DNA of 64,000 bases from CAZNXJ01 sp964577115 (GCA_964577115.1 CAZNXJ010000011.1:1-64000), one strand, 5' to 3'. Numbered from the stretch's first letter, positions 16,637 through 26,375 are shown. The notes: generated by a model not told the origin, from the letters alone. Program-made: numbers and translations.

Positions 16637-17377
16637 TTAGGATTCCAACAAGCCCGCTGTGCGCTGGTCCGGCGGACTTTTGAAACCAATCTCGAACGGC
16701 CGGCAATCGATGGACAACGACTGTTCGGCGCCGGTGTGCCACGCGACGGCAACCAGGTAGCCCTGCAATTCGAACTGCGCGAAACTCCACTGATCGGGCG
16801 CCGGCAAATCGCCTCGCACAAAGGCCAGCCGCGGCTGCGGCTGCGCGGACAGATCGAATCCAAAGTCGTCAAGCGGCGTTGCCAGCCCCGTCCCGATGGC
16901 TTTGATGAACGCCTCCTTGAGCGTCCAGTAACGAAGAAACTCGCGACACTGCTCGCTGGTTGGTCGCGCGCGGAGTGCTGCGGTTTCGAACTCCGAAAAA
17001 TACCGATCCGCGAGGTCGACGCTGGCAATGCGATCCAGCGGCTCGATGTCAACTCCGACAAGCCCGTACGGTGCGAGAGCACACACGATCATTCCTCGCG
17101 TATGCGAGATGTTGAACGACCAGCGAAAGTCCGGCGGATCGCATACATGCGGCTTGCCATGTCGATTCGTCGCAAAGACAAGCCGCTCGGGACGCGCACC
17201 CGCGAGCGGGGCGAGTAGCCGGCGGACCATGAAACGCGTCAGCACGTGCTGCCTCTGATGCTGAGGCTGCCGGAAGCGAGCAGCCTGTGCGAGCTCGTCC
17301 GGCGTCAAGATGCTTCGGCAAAAGCGATCCGCCGCCCCGTCACAAAGAACTTCGGGCGAAGCAAACCAGAGCTGCAT
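16637..17377 (-). CDS. Sfp-type 4'-phosphopantetheinyl transferase
   Basis: This 246-residue enzyme has the three signature motifs of the Sfp/Gsp family: WSFNISHTRG, VGVDIEPLD (magnesium-binding Asp and Glu) and YWTLKEAFIKAIGTG (catalytic Glu and Lys). It transfers phosphopantetheine from coenzyme A to the Ser of carrier proteins. The length and two-fold layout fit the Sfp rather than the short AcpS type. A carrier protein with its own lipid-like pathway lies at 51.7-58.8 kb, and is a natural candidate substrate although the genes are not adjacent. ATG 17377 is chosen; a GTG at 17410 would add eleven residues. Confidence 0.88.
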   Translation of the reverse strand: MQLWFASPEVLCDGAADRFCRSILTPDELAQAARFRQPQHQRQHVLTRFMVRRLLAPLAGARPERLVFATNRHGKPHVCDPPDFRWSFNISHTRGMIVCALAPYGLVGVDIEPLDRIASVDLADRYFSEFETAALRARPTSEQCREFLRYWTLKEAFIKAIGTGLATPLDDFGFDLSAQPQPRLAFVRGDLPAPDQWSFAQFELQGYLVAVAWHTGAEQSLSIDCRPFEIGFKSPPDQRTAGLLES

Positions 17378-17507
17378 GAGTGGCGGTGACGACCTGTCGT
17401 GAGCGGTCACCCGTTATGGCTCGGCAGAGTATCACCGCGCGCTGCGGGCGAATTCGTAAACGCGAAGAGGCTCGCGGTACGGCGAGCCACCTCTCCGAGT
17501 TTACCAC

Positions 17508-20500
17508 TCACTGGATTTCCGTCCATTCCACGATGTGCGCGCTCTCGCTGGGACTGGTGTACTCATAAGCCCCCAGGTCCCACTTGCCGAACATGGGGCG
17601 AGCCGCACCGGCGTAGTCGGCGACCACGACGCCGGTCAAATCGGCCCCGCGGTTGATCGCCGTTGACGATCCCACGAGCCGGAAATCGCCGGCCGCTACG
17701 TCGACAAATCGAGCGGGGCCCTGCACCTCGTCGCTCGTCATGACCGTGCCAGCGCAGGCCTCATCATAACCATCAAAAAGGTTGTGCGAGTGGTTGGCGA
17801 TTCCTCCGTCGACCTGGAGGCCTACCGCGCCCGCCGAGTTGGTGGCGATGATCGAGTTGATGATCGTGCTCTCCCCCTCGTGCTGCACGACTCCGTACGA
17901 GCGGTTCTCGGCGAACGTCACATGCAGGAGCGCCGCAGAGGTATTCGCGTCCGGGTCGTTGAAAAGGTAGGCTCCGGAATCGTTGTGAGCGATGATCGAA
18001 TTGCGGAGTGTCACGTTGGATCCATAGCTGAGCAGCCCCCAGAATTCATGGTTCTGGATACGAATGCGCTCGCCAGTTAGTTGCGGAGCATAGTAGCAAT
18101 AAATGCCGTTATCCGAAGTTGTAGGATCACCAATCAGTTGGACGTCGGTCAAATCGAGGCGGCCGTACATGTTCACCACCCCGTATTGGCCGTAGTTCTC
18201 GATCAGGCACGACCGCATCGTCAACGTGCCCGGCGCGTTGCTGTCGGACTCGTGATACACTCCATAACCCTGCGTGTTGGCAACATAGAGCCCGGTTAAC
18301 TGCGGATCGCGCGACGTAGCACTTGTGAACACGTGTACGCCGTTTCCGTTGTTGATGATCGGCGTGCTGACGATTGTTAGCGTGGCATCGTCCAGACCCA
18401 GTGCCCAACCTTGCATGCCTTGGAGCTGACAATTCGTCAGGACCAGGTCGCAGTTTCGCGCGAAGAGCCCGTAATCGCCGTTATTCGAGAGGTTGAAGTT
18501 CGTAAGCTGCCGGTTGCCGGATGGAGCATTGCCGACGATTAGCAGGCCTGAACCATTGTTGTTGATCGCCGCAGCTTGATTGACGAACGTCAGGTGGCCG
18601 TACGCAGAGCCCACGGCCCAGGAGTGATTGTTCTCGATCGTGCACGCGTCAATTGTCAGGTGCGAATGATCGGCGTACACCCCACCACCATTGGCTGTAA
18701 AGCTACAGGCCTGAACATACAGCACGGCCCACTGGTCCGGATCGAGACCGTTGTCCACGTGGAAAATGCCGTAGCCTGTCGTGCCGCCATTGTTGGAGAA
18801 CGTCGTGTTCTCGGCATGCAGATCCCCGAAATAACATTCGATGCCGTGGCCCGCATTTCCGAACAGCTCGCAGTCGGACAATGTTAAGGGCGAATACTGC
18901 GCAAACAGGGCGGCCTCCGCGGCGTGGTTGCGAATGGCCGATCCGGTGAAGATGTAACTACCCTGCCCGTCAAGCGCAGCGTCCTTTTCGAGGCGAATGC
19001 CGCGCTGGTTTCCGTCAAATACCGAGCCGGCGACGCTAAGGCTCGCGTCGCTCGAAAGCAACGCGTATCCGCCATTCAGCGTGACGTGGCAATTGACGAG
19101 CGACAGCGTGCCGGGCGATGCCGGGTCCGTGATGTGCTGAATGCCGATGCCGGTGTTGGCCGTAACGACGACGTCGGTAAGCAGGGGCTGGAGCGAACCG
19201 GCGCTGCTTTCGATTTCAATGCCGTGCCCGTTGTGCTGGATGGGCGAGTTGACGGTGGTAAGCGTTGAACGAACGAGCCCCACGCCCCACTGGTCCATTT
19301 CTTCGACGATGCAGTTCACCAGCTTGAGGTCGCAGTCCACAGCGTAAACACCGTAGCTGCCGTTGTTCGAAAGATTCCAGCCTTCGAGCACGCGGCCGTC
19401 CGCCGAAGGATTACCTTCGACGTACATGCCATAACCGTTGTTGGTGAGCGTACGCTGCGAAATATCGACGATCAAGTCGCCGCCATGGCTGATCAGACCC
19501 CAGAGCGTGTTGCTGTGAATTTCGGTTTGATTCACCGTCAGGTCAGTCTGGTGAGCGTAGGGGCCAGTATGATTGTGGGTGATCGAGCAGTGGTCGAGCA
19601 CCGTGTCGCCGCGAGCCGCCGGGTCGTCTGGCGGGTGGTAGTGATACACAGCGTAGCCTGCATCCGTTCCGCAGTCTGATATCGTGCAGAAGGCGAGCGT
19701 CACGTTCTCGCCGTAGCAGGTAATGCCGCTCTGCGCACACAGAGTGACCACACAGTTGGTCATCTCCAGCGACGAGCCGGCGACGTACACGCCGTCACCA
19801 CTGGCTACATCGCGCACCGTCACGCCGTTCATCACGTGCGTCCCCTGCCCTGCGAACTGCGGATCACGCTCCAGATAAAGGCCCTGCTGGTTATCGTCAA
19901 ACAGGGTGGCACTCATATTCACCGTACCGTGATACGCGAGTAACCCCCAGCCTCCGTTGTTCGTAATCGTACAGTTCTGTAGCGTGAGGCCGCCCGGAGT
20001 CTCGGGCGCCGATTCGAGCGAGATGCCTTCTCCCGCGTTGTTGGTGACCGTCACGTCCACGAGGACCGGCGAGGGATTGGGAGCTTGGCTGATAATGGCA
20101 ATACCTTTACCGTTGTTTTGAATGGGTGTATTGATGGCTTGAAAGCTGGCGTTCTCGAGACCCATCCCCCAGCCGGTCATCCGTTCGACGACGCAGTTTT
20201 CGAGCACCAGCGCGCAGTCGGCGGCATAGACTCCGTAGTCACCGTTGTCGACGAACTGCCACTGCTGCAAATGGCGAGTGGCCTGCCCCGGATCATTGCC
20301 GACGACGTACAGGCCGTAGCCGTTGTTTTGGACGATGTTGGCGTTGGCGCCGGTCCAAGTCACGTTGCCGTAGTGCACGACCAGCGCCCAAAAGCGATTG
20401 CCGGCAAGGACAACGTTGTCGAGATTAATGTGCGTCTTGTTGGCGTACGGCCCGCCGTAGTTGTCTAGGATAGACGAGTTCCTAAGGGTCAGCACTGGGC

Positions 20501-22088
20501 TGCCGGCGGACACCGGGCCTTCGTCATGATGATAGATGGCATAACCTTCGTCTTGGCCGACGTTGCGGATCGTGGAATCCTCGATCGTCACGTCCGCATA
20601 CAGGGCCTGGATCCCGTAGCCGATTCCGTCCGAAATCGTGCTGTCGGAAACCTCCAACGCCGTGTAGTGAGCGTACACGGCGTCGGATACGAGAATGTCG
20701 TCGATCAACGAGCCGCTGATGGTGCACGATCCCTTGTGCGTGGAACTAGTGGGGCGCCAGACTCGAACCCCAGAGCCGTTACGTTCCAACTGCGAATTGG
20801 AGATGCGAACGTTCCCCTTCTCGGAATAGCACGCCCAGCTGCCGTTGTCGTAGATCGAGCAGTCTTTAATTTCGAGCAGCTCGTTGAGAGACGCTTCGCC
20901 GTAATGCACTACACCATATTCGGTATTTCCCGAGATTTTAACGTTTTCGACCTTCACCTTGCGCTTGTTCTTTTCGGTCCAGCCGATGACGCCGTTCGCG
21001 TTGTTGCGAATTACGACGCCGGCACCCCCGCGAAGCTCGGCGCGTTCCAGAGCGACGGCGTAGCTGCCATGGTTTTCGATCGTCGTATCGATTAACCGGA
21101 CGATACAGTTCGAGGCATAGATGCCGTACGAGGCGTTGTTCGCGATATGGAGCCCTTCGACCGTATAGTCGTCCGGCAGGCTGTCTGTGGCGTCGATGCC
21201 CGAGGATAGGTCGGGGGCCCCAGACTTAGAAAAGTACAGACCACCGCCGTTTCCTGTGATGCTGTTGCCGCTCATGTTGACAAGCGTCAAGCCGCTATCG
21301 ACGAGAATTGCCCCCCACTCCTCGTTGTTAACGAGCGTTGTGTTTTCCAGGTGCAGCTTAGTCTTACTGCAATAGGGTCCGGCATAATTGTTTTCAATCG
21401 TGCAATCGACAAACTTTAACAGATCGTCGGTCGGGGATAGGGCAAAGTGGTAGGCGGCGTAGGCGCCGCAATCACGGATCGTCGTCCGGGTCATCGTGAG
21501 GTTGTTGCGATAGGCGAGGACAGGCGTGATGAGGATGTCGTCGATCTCGCAATCAGTCACGAAGACGTCACTTTCCTCCAGGGTGAGGCCCACAAGTACG
21601 TTTCGGATGGTGCAGTTCACCATCGCGAACCCCGTGGTGTTCATGACCAGGGCACCCGCCGGCAGCAGCGCAAACCCGGAGGCCTTCTGGAGAGTGAAAT
21701 AGTGAAATTCGTTGTAATCGGCACCGTTGGCCTCAATAACCCAGTCGGACTTTGAGGCGAGAATGACAGGGCCGCTATCGCCGGTCTTCGCACCCGTTGT
21801 ATCACCAATGAATTTGATAGGCTGCGCGGCCGTGCCTTTTTTGTTGGGCTTGACCGTTTCCTCGTACGTCCCGGCGCCAACCCAGCAGATGTCGCCTTTG
21901 ACCATTACCTGTCGCGCTTTGTCGATCGTGCGAAAGGCCTGGGCGGCGGCTGTCCCCGTGTTCGCATCGTTGCCGCTCTTTCGCACGTAGTACGTGGTGG
22001 CTTGGCCTACTGCCGGCGCGCCAAGCGTCATGGCGAGCAGGGCGAGTGCAATACGAATAGTCTGGCGAGGTGCGAACATGGACGACAT
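17508..22088 (-). CDS. giant exported right-handed beta-helix protein
   Basis: This 1526-residue exported protein starts with a signal peptide (TIRIALALLAMTLGAPAVGQA). An opening DUF1565-like unit follows (YYVRKSGNDANTGTAAAQAF), then a parallel beta-helix in which turns of the type LTNCxIxNNxxxG repeat about every 22-25 residues, as in NosD and pectate-lyase-like folds. On top of this there are about four super-repeats of 294-309 residues, marked by GPYxxxT at 21360-21380, 20433-20453, 19545-19565 and 18663-18683 (the last as GVYADHS). The C-terminus has a domain ending MFGKWDLGAYEY, common to planctomycete surface beta-helix proteins. A polysaccharide-binding, lyase or adhesin role is possible; no catalytic residues are recognisable. 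ATG 22088 has AAGG just upstream. Confidence 0.85.
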   Translation of the reverse strand: MSSMFAPRQTIRIALALLAMTLGAPAVGQATTYYVRKSGNDANTGTAAAQAFRTIDKARQVMVKGDICWVGAGTYEETVKPNKKGTAAQPIKFIGDTTGAKTGDSGPVILASKSDWVIEANGADYNEFHYFTLQKASGFALLPAGALVMNTTGFAMVNCTIRNVLVGLTLEESDVFVTDCEIDDILITPVLAYRNNLTMTRTTIRDCGAYAAYHFALSPTDDLLKFVDCTIENNYAGPYCSKTKLHLENTTLVNNEEWGAILVDSGLTLVNMSGNSITGNGGGLYFSKSGAPDLSSGIDATDSLPDDYTVEGLHIANNASYGIYASNCIVRLIDTTIENHGSYAVALERAELRGGAGVVIRNNANGVIGWTEKNKRKVKVENVKISGNTEYGVVHYGEASLNELLEIKDCSIYDNGSWACYSEKGNVRISNSQLERNGSGVRVWRPTSSTHKGSCTISGSLIDDILVSDAVYAHYTALEVSDSTISDGIGYGIQALYADVTIEDSTIRNVGQDEGYAIYHHDEGPVSAGSPVLTLRNSSILDNYGGPYANKTHINLDNVVLAGNRFWALVVHYGNVTWTGANANIVQNNGYGLYVVGNDPGQATRHLQQWQFVDNGDYGVYAADCALVLENCVVERMTGWGMGLENASFQAINTPIQNNGKGIAIISQAPNPSPVLVDVTVTNNAGEGISLESAPETPGGLTLQNCTITNNGGWGLLAYHGTVNMSATLFDDNQQGLYLERDPQFAGQGTHVMNGVTVRDVASGDGVYVAGSSLEMTNCVVTLCAQSGITCYGENVTLAFCTISDCGTDAGYAVYHYHPPDDPAARGDTVLDHCSITHNHTGPYAHQTDLTVNQTEIHSNTLWGLISHGGDLIVDISQRTLTNNGYGMYVEGNPSADGRVLEGWNLSNNGSYGVYAVDCDLKLVNCIVEEMDQWGVGLVRSTLTTVNSPIQHNGHGIEIESSAGSLQPLLTDVVVTANTGIGIQHITDPASPGTLSLVNCHVTLNGGYALLSSDASLSVAGSVFDGNQRGIRLEKDAALDGQGSYIFTGSAIRNHAAEAALFAQYSPLTLSDCELFGNAGHGIECYFGDLHAENTTFSNNGGTTGYGIFHVDNGLDPDQWAVLYVQACSFTANGGGVYADHSHLTIDACTIENNHSWAVGSAYGHLTFVNQAAAINNNGSGLLIVGNAPSGNRQLTNFNLSNNGDYGLFARNCDLVLTNCQLQGMQGWALGLDDATLTIVSTPIINNGNGVHVFTSATSRDPQLTGLYVANTQGYGVYHESDSNAPGTLTMRSCLIENYGQYGVVNMYGRLDLTDVQLIGDPTTSDNGIYCYYAPQLTGERIRIQNHEFWGLLSYGSNVTLRNSIIAHNDSGAYLFNDPDANTSAALLHVTFAENRSYGVVQHEGESTIINSIIATNSAGAVGLQVDGGIANHSHNLFDGYDEACAGTVMTSDEVQGPARFVDVAAGDFRLVGSSTAINRGADLTGVVVADYAGAARPMFGKWDLGAYEYTSPSESAHIVEWTEIQ

Positions 22089-22199
22089 TTGCCTTGCGTG
22101 GTGCCTTGCTGACGATACCGGGCTATCTCAAGAGTCGAAGCAATCTAGACCTGTCCGGTTGCGGCGGGCGTGCACGACGCACTCGCGCCACAACAGTCG

Positions 22200-22619
22200 T
22201 TAAGGATCTGAAACGGGAGCGGCCGGTTGCCTTGTCGGTATGGTCCGGCTGTCAAAGCGTGAAGGAACATCCTGCCGCTCGGGAAGCTGCGGGCCATCGG
22301 CGGGGTCCCGAGGCGTGGGATGAGGTATTGGAGGGAGTCGTGCCTCAGGCGGGCGAGGCGGCAGCGGTACGCGGGACCGATGGCCGCGGCGAAGTGCCGG
22401 AAGATCGGGGCCAGAGTCACGGCCCGGCATCGGCAATTGCGACGCTTCGGAACTGGTTAACAGTTCGGCCTCAGCCGGTACCGAATCCGTGAGGCGAGCC
22501 GATACGGGCGTGACGCGCGGTTCGGCAGGTTGGTCCTCGGTGCGGGACGTTCTATGGCAACCCGCAGCTCCCAGCAGCGCCACGAAATAGAGGGTGGCCG
22601 GCCAGATTGGCGATCGCAT
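22200..22619 (-). CDS. small proline-rich putative lipoprotein
   Basis: This 139-residue protein has a short signal peptide (PATLYFVALLGAAGC) whose Cys would be lipidated, although Ala at -3 is a weak lipobox. The remainder is low in secondary structure and rich in Pro, Arg and Ser (LPPRPPEARLPPIPHPTP). It resembles no family I know. It lies between the beta-helix gene and the divergent TadG-like gene. A promoter-like GAGCTACGTTT is found about 90 bases upstream. The overlapping rightward frame at 22070-22492 lacks a signal peptide and is less likely to be real. Confidence 0.5.
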   Translation of the reverse strand: MRSPIWPATLYFVALLGAAGCHRTSRTEDQPAEPRVTPVSARLTDSVPAEAELLTSSEASQLPMPGRDSGPDLPALRRGHRSRVPLPPRPPEARLPPIPHPTPRDPADGPQLPERQDVPSRFDSRTIPTRQPAAPVSDP

Positions 22620-22953
22620 GGGCGCCTCGGCGACGATGGATGGCGGCGTGGGCAGTGTTGACGCGCTTGGCGGCGCGTGACTTCTCTCCCGCCGCCTCAG
22701 CTCCATTGCAAACGTAGCTCAGCTTTAACCACCCGAAAGTGCCAAAACGCGCTCCGAAATAAATTTCAAACGTTGCCGCCAAAAAAAATGCTACGGTATT
22801 CGATGGGAGGAAGCAGGAGCACCGTGGCATGCGTATGAGATGCCCGGGAGCTCGATATGCATTGCAGCGGGTCACGTCGTGATCCGCCATTCGCCGAACT
22901 GGAATGCAAGTTTGTCTCGTCCCATATCTATTTACACTTTTCTTGACCGCTCC
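22620..22953 (+). other. divergent intergenic region, lipoprotein / TadG-like gene
   Basis: These 334 bases contain the leftward promoter-like element at 22711-22716 and an A-rich stretch at 22780-22790. A rightward promoter for the TadG-like gene probably lies near 22745-22800, but I cannot place it exactly. No RNA gene is visible. The frame that begins at 22840 is open but codes for implausible residues before 22954. Confidence 0.5.
22711..22716 (-). promoter_or_regulatory. possible -10 element, GAGCTACGTTT family
   Basis: TACGTT on the minus strand within GAGCTACGTTTGC matches the -10 region of the promoters at 10408-10435 and 15448-15475. The hexamer at the 16-base spacing is TTTCGG, a poor -35. 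It would serve the lipoprotein gene at 22619. Confidence 0.3.
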
Positions 22954-24756
22954 ATGACGAGTCCTCCAATGAAGACCCACTGCCCCCCTCATTCGCGCGG
23001 CGCGTCCCGTCACTCGAGCCGCCGCCGTGGCGCCATCGTAGTGCTCACGGCGTTCTTGATGATCCTGATGGTGGCCTTTCTGGCCTTTTCCATCGACCTC
23101 GGATATGTCGCTACTGTGCGGACCGAGCTGCAGCGTTCTGTCGATGCGGCGGCACTGGCTGGCGTCCGCGAGCTTGCCTACGGAGTCGATGCGGCGCAGG
23201 AGGCGGCTGTGGAATACCTGGCACGCAACCCGGTGGGCCGCGACCGGGGCAGCGAAATATCCGCGTTTGACGAGCAGCTTGCCCAGTTCCAATTGCGGCA
23301 TGCGGATAACTACAAAATTTCCGTGGGGCGCTGGGATCCAAACGCCTACAATTCGCTGACCGGCGATTACGGGATGGTTCTGCCCACGCAGACGGCTCCT
23401 TCCGCCGTCAGCGTCTTTTTCGAAGTTCCCGATCAGCCGCTGTTCTTCGCGCGGGCGCTGGGGCGGGACACGTTTTCGACTCGTGCCGAATCGGTTGCGA
23501 TCTTTCAGCCGCGTGATATTGTCGTCGTGCTGGACCTCTCGGGATCTATGAACGACGACACCGAACTAGCTTCGATCAACCGAATGGGCCGGCATTACGT
23601 CGAGTCGCGACTCAAGGAATTTTGGTACGAGCTCGGCAGCCCAAGCTATGGCACGTTGCCTCTCGAACCGGCTTGGATGAAGGTGCCTGGTGTGCCGCCT
23701 ACCTCCGGCAACATGCCGCAAATTCATGTGGAATACCGCTATACCGAGGTGTTTGTGACCTCGACCAAAGACCTTTCGAACGTCGTTCTGGAATATTCCA
23801 ACAACAAGACGCAAAAATTCGACGGGCTGAGCGGTAAGTCGGGGACGTTTAAAGGGACGGGAAGCAACGCCAACCGATGGATCAAACGTGTCTGGGTGAA
23901 ATCTGGGAGCAACTCGAGTAATGATGGACCTGGCTACGGAGAACGGTTCGATTTCAGCACCACAAGCGCACAGCGCGCCATGGCTCGTAAGGCGTTCAAG
24001 CTCGACAACGTCCCCTATCCGTATCCTTCGGGAAGTTGGAATTCGTATATCGATTACGTTATCAGTGACAATAACGCGAACGCGGATGCCGGATACCACT
24101 TCAAATTCGGGCACATGAACCTGATCAATTACTGGCTGGAGCAAAAATACCAGCACAATTGGACGCCCGATCTGTGGAAAGTCAGCGCTCAGCCGATCAC
24201 CGCTGTGAAGAACGCTGTGAACGTGCTGTTCGATTACATTGAAGAAGCCGCCACGGACGACCGTGTGGGACTCGCCGTCTACGATGCGCCGAACGGTGAG
24301 GGACAGGTGGAAATCAGTTTGACCGAAGACCTCTCGGGACTGCGGTCCGTCACGACTCGGTTCCAGGCCGGGCACTATCACAATTACACGAACATCGGTG
24401 CCGGCATGCGTGCCGGTCGATTGGAACTCCAAGGCAGCGACCGGAGCGGTGCCGCGCAACTAATGGTCTTGCTCACCGACGGCCAGGCGAACTGGCGCAA
24501 CGGATCGATGAACGTGAATGCCGCTCGGCAGTATGTCTTGGAAGAAGCGTACGCCGCCGCGGCGAAGAAGATTCCAATCGTCACGATCAGCCTGGGAGCC
24601 GGCGCGGATAAGGATCTGATGGAGCAGGTGGCTCAAATTACGGGCGGAGTTCACTTCAATATCCCGGGCGGGAAATCGGTAGATGAGTATCGCGAGGATC
24701 TGCTGGAAGTCTTCCGCAAGATCGCCGCGGCTCGGCCGATGCGCCTGGTTAAGTAA
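22954..24756 (+). CDS. TadG-like pilus/surface protein with vWA domain
   Basis: This protein has about 600 residues. After a basic N-terminus there is a pilin-like membrane segment (GAIVVLTAFLMILMVAFLAF) and the sequence DLGYVATVRTELQRSVDAAALAGVREL, the signature of TadE/TadG-like Flp pilus-assembly proteins. Next comes a von Willebrand A domain with the metal-ion site DLSGSMN, MVLLTDGQA, and VGLAVYDAPNGEG. A 150-residue insert with Asn/Lys-rich turns lies between the MIDAS strand and the rest of the domain. It is likely anchored in the inner membrane with the vWA domain outside, perhaps binding a matrix partner. No other tad genes are in the window. ATG 22954 or 22969; neither has a clear ribosome site. 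Confidence 0.82.
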   Translation: MTSPPMKTHCPPHSRGASRHSSRRRGAIVVLTAFLMILMVAFLAFSIDLGYVATVRTELQRSVDAAALAGVRELAYGVDAAQEAAVEYLARNPVGRDRGSEISAFDEQLAQFQLRHADNYKISVGRWDPNAYNSLTGDYGMVLPTQTAPSAVSVFFEVPDQPLFFARALGRDTFSTRAESVAIFQPRDIVVVLDLSGSMNDDTELASINRMGRHYVESRLKEFWYELGSPSYGTLPLEPAWMKVPGVPPTSGNMPQIHVEYRYTEVFVTSTKDLSNVVLEYSNNKTQKFDGLSGKSGTFKGTGSNANRWIKRVWVKSGSNSSNDGPGYGERFDFSTTSAQRAMARKAFKLDNVPYPYPSGSWNSYIDYVISDNNANADAGYHFKFGHMNLINYWLEQKYQHNWTPDLWKVSAQPITAVKNAVNVLFDYIEEAATDDRVGLAVYDAPNGEGQVEISLTEDLSGLRSVTTRFQAGHYHNYTNIGAGMRAGRLELQGSDRSGAAQLMVLLTDGQANWRNGSMNVNAARQYVLEEAYAAAAKKIPIVTISLGAGADKDLMEQVAQITGGVHFNIPGGKSVDEYREDLLEVFRKIAAARPMRLVK

Positions 24757-24773
24757 ACGGGCGGAGATCAAGG

Positions 24774-24808
24774 GCGGCTGGGCGCCACAAGCTACTGGCG
24801 CCAGCCGC
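24774..24808. terminator. long GC-rich hairpin between convergent genes
   Basis: GCGGCTGGGCGCCA and TGGCGCCAGCCGC pair over 13 bases with a single bulged G and an eight-base loop. It lies 18 bases after the TadG-like stop and before the convergent anti-sigma stop at 25026. There is no T-tract on either side, so it may be a factor-assisted bidirectional terminator or an mRNA-protecting stem. Nothing else is seen in 24757-25025. Confidence 0.45.
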
Positions 24809-25025
24809 TCGGACGCTACTCGTTCCTATCCCCGGCCGCCGCTTCGCCACTCTATGCCAGCAACTGCCCCAGGGGTTCGCCGAAGGATCCGGCGGCGCCC
24901 TGGCTTTGCTTTTGCGTCTGGGCTCATGCCCTGCCGAATTTATCCGTCGCACGACAAACCATCGCGCGAAGCGTCGTGCGCGAGGCTGGCAATTCGGCAG
25001 AAAACTTAGGAGCTCGATTGGGCCG

Positions 25026-26375
25026 TCACGGCTGGCTGCTGCGGACTTGCTCGGCGGATCGAAGCACGAAGAGCACCGGGAACTGCTGCTCGTTCATTAG
25101 TCTGAGCATTTCCAATTCCGGAGCTCCGCCGCCGGGCCCAAGATTCGGATTGACGTTGGCCGCAGCTTCGTCGTCGCCCAGCGCCTCTTCAGCCTGCTGG
25201 CGTTCGTCCCGCAGTTTCGCATTCCCTACATTCAACGCTTCCAGCAAACGGTCGCGGACTTCGCTTTCGAGCGTCAGCCGGTGAGCGCGTACGAGCTGTG
25301 GGTCGGCGGGCACATCCGGGGTCACGAGTCGATTCAGCTGGACGGCGAGATCCGATTCGCTGCTTCCGACGGCGACATCGAGCGTCACGCTGACCACTTC
25401 GCCGCTCAACTGCCGTTCGCGCAGTTCCATTTCCACGTCGGCAATATGCTGGCCGTGAGCGACGACGAAGTAGAGCTGCAAGAAGTCTTTGACTTGTTCG
25501 TTGGCCTCGTCGTCAAAGGCCGATTCGGGAAGTTGGTCGGACGTGACACCCCCGAACATTCGGTTGGCGAGCAGAGCATCCTCGAGCTGCCGGTCGACGG
25601 CCACGGTGTTCAGCGTGGGAATGTCCGCCAACGCGAGCGCCTCGAGGAAGGCTTGTTGTTCGACTCCTCGCGGTGAAAGGACGACTTCGATGATCAGCAG
25701 ATAGATGGGCATGCCGTCGCGCATCGCCGCCGTTTCGTCGGGCGACGCATCTCTCGGCATAGCTTGCGCGACGCTGTCCGCCCCCGCGGGAGACGCCGGG
25801 CTCTCGCTGCGCTCGGAAGACTCGGCCTGCTCGGCGGCGTCGGACTGAGCGATCTGCTCATCTGGTTGGGATGCATTTGGGGCCGCCGTGTCGCTCGCGG
25901 ATGGGGCGAGCTGGGGCGATGGGGTCAATGGTTCGGCGGCCGCCGGTGTTTGTTTTGAGTTCTCGGCGAGTCGCGGTTCGCGCGCGTTGTGCTGTAGCAG
26001 GGGCAAGGTGACCAGTACGAGCACGATGAGGCAGGCGGCTCCAGCCAGCGCGGCCACGGCCCGGCCCTTGCCGGTCGACAGCCAGCTCGGCAGCGTCTTG
26101 CGCGCGACAAACGGGCGACCGGCGGGCGGCGCATCGGGACGTTGAGTGGTCAGCAGCGTGCGCTCGGCCTGCTGCAGGACCCCGGCCGCGAACTCCGCGG
26201 GCAGCTGATACTTCGGCAGCTGGGCCAACGCACCGCGCAGCTGTAGCAGCTCGTCGCGATACTGCCGCAGGGCGTCGTCCGACGCCAACAACTGCTCCGC
26301 CCGCATCCTTTCGTCGGCCGTCAGCTCGTCGTCGACGTACGCACTGATCAATTCCCGTAACCGTTCGTTGCTCAT
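25026..26375 (-). CDS. membrane anti-sigma factor
   Basis: This 449-residue protein starts with an anti-sigma domain (RLRELISAYVDDELTADERMRAEQLL), without the His-Cys-Cys zinc motif. A linker, one membrane helix (AVAALAGAACLIVLVLVTLPLL), an acidic Ser/Ala-rich spacer and a periplasmic domain of about 230 residues follow. The domain order fits a transmembrane regulator that holds its ECF sigma factor at the membrane and senses an external signal. It lies 89 bases downstream of the sigma gene in the same orientation. ATG 26375 is preferred; a GTG at 26384 would add three residues. The periplasmic sensor domain is not one I recognise. Confidence 0.8.
   Translation of the reverse strand: MSNERLRELISAYVDDELTADERMRAEQLLASDDALRQYRDELLQLRGALAQLPKYQLPAEFAAGVLQQAERTLLTTQRPDAPPAGRPFVARKTLPSWLSTGKGRAVAALAGAACLIVLVLVTLPLLQHNAREPRLAENSKQTPAAAEPLTPSPQLAPSASDTAAPNASQPDEQIAQSDAAEQAESSERSESPASPAGADSVAQAMPRDASPDETAAMRDGMPIYLLIIEVVLSPRGVEQQAFLEALALADIPTLNTVAVDRQLEDALLANRMFGGVTSDQLPESAFDDEANEQVKDFLQLYFVVAHGQHIADVEMELRERQLSGEVVSVTLDVAVGSSESDLAVQLNRLVTPDVPADPQLVRAHRLTLESEVRDRLLEALNVGNAKLRDERQQAEEALGDDEAAANVNPNLGPGGGAPELEMLRLMNEQQFPVLFVLRSAEQVRSSQP

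Noticed and set aside
22070..22492. Rightward frame opposite the small lipoprotein
   Set aside because: It lacks a signal, a ribosome site and any motif, whereas the leftward frame has a lipoprotein signal peptide.
24774..24808. Claim of a classical rho-independent terminator
   Set aside because: The stem is excellent but no T-run follows on either strand, so it is listed only as a hairpin/terminator candidate with modest confidence.
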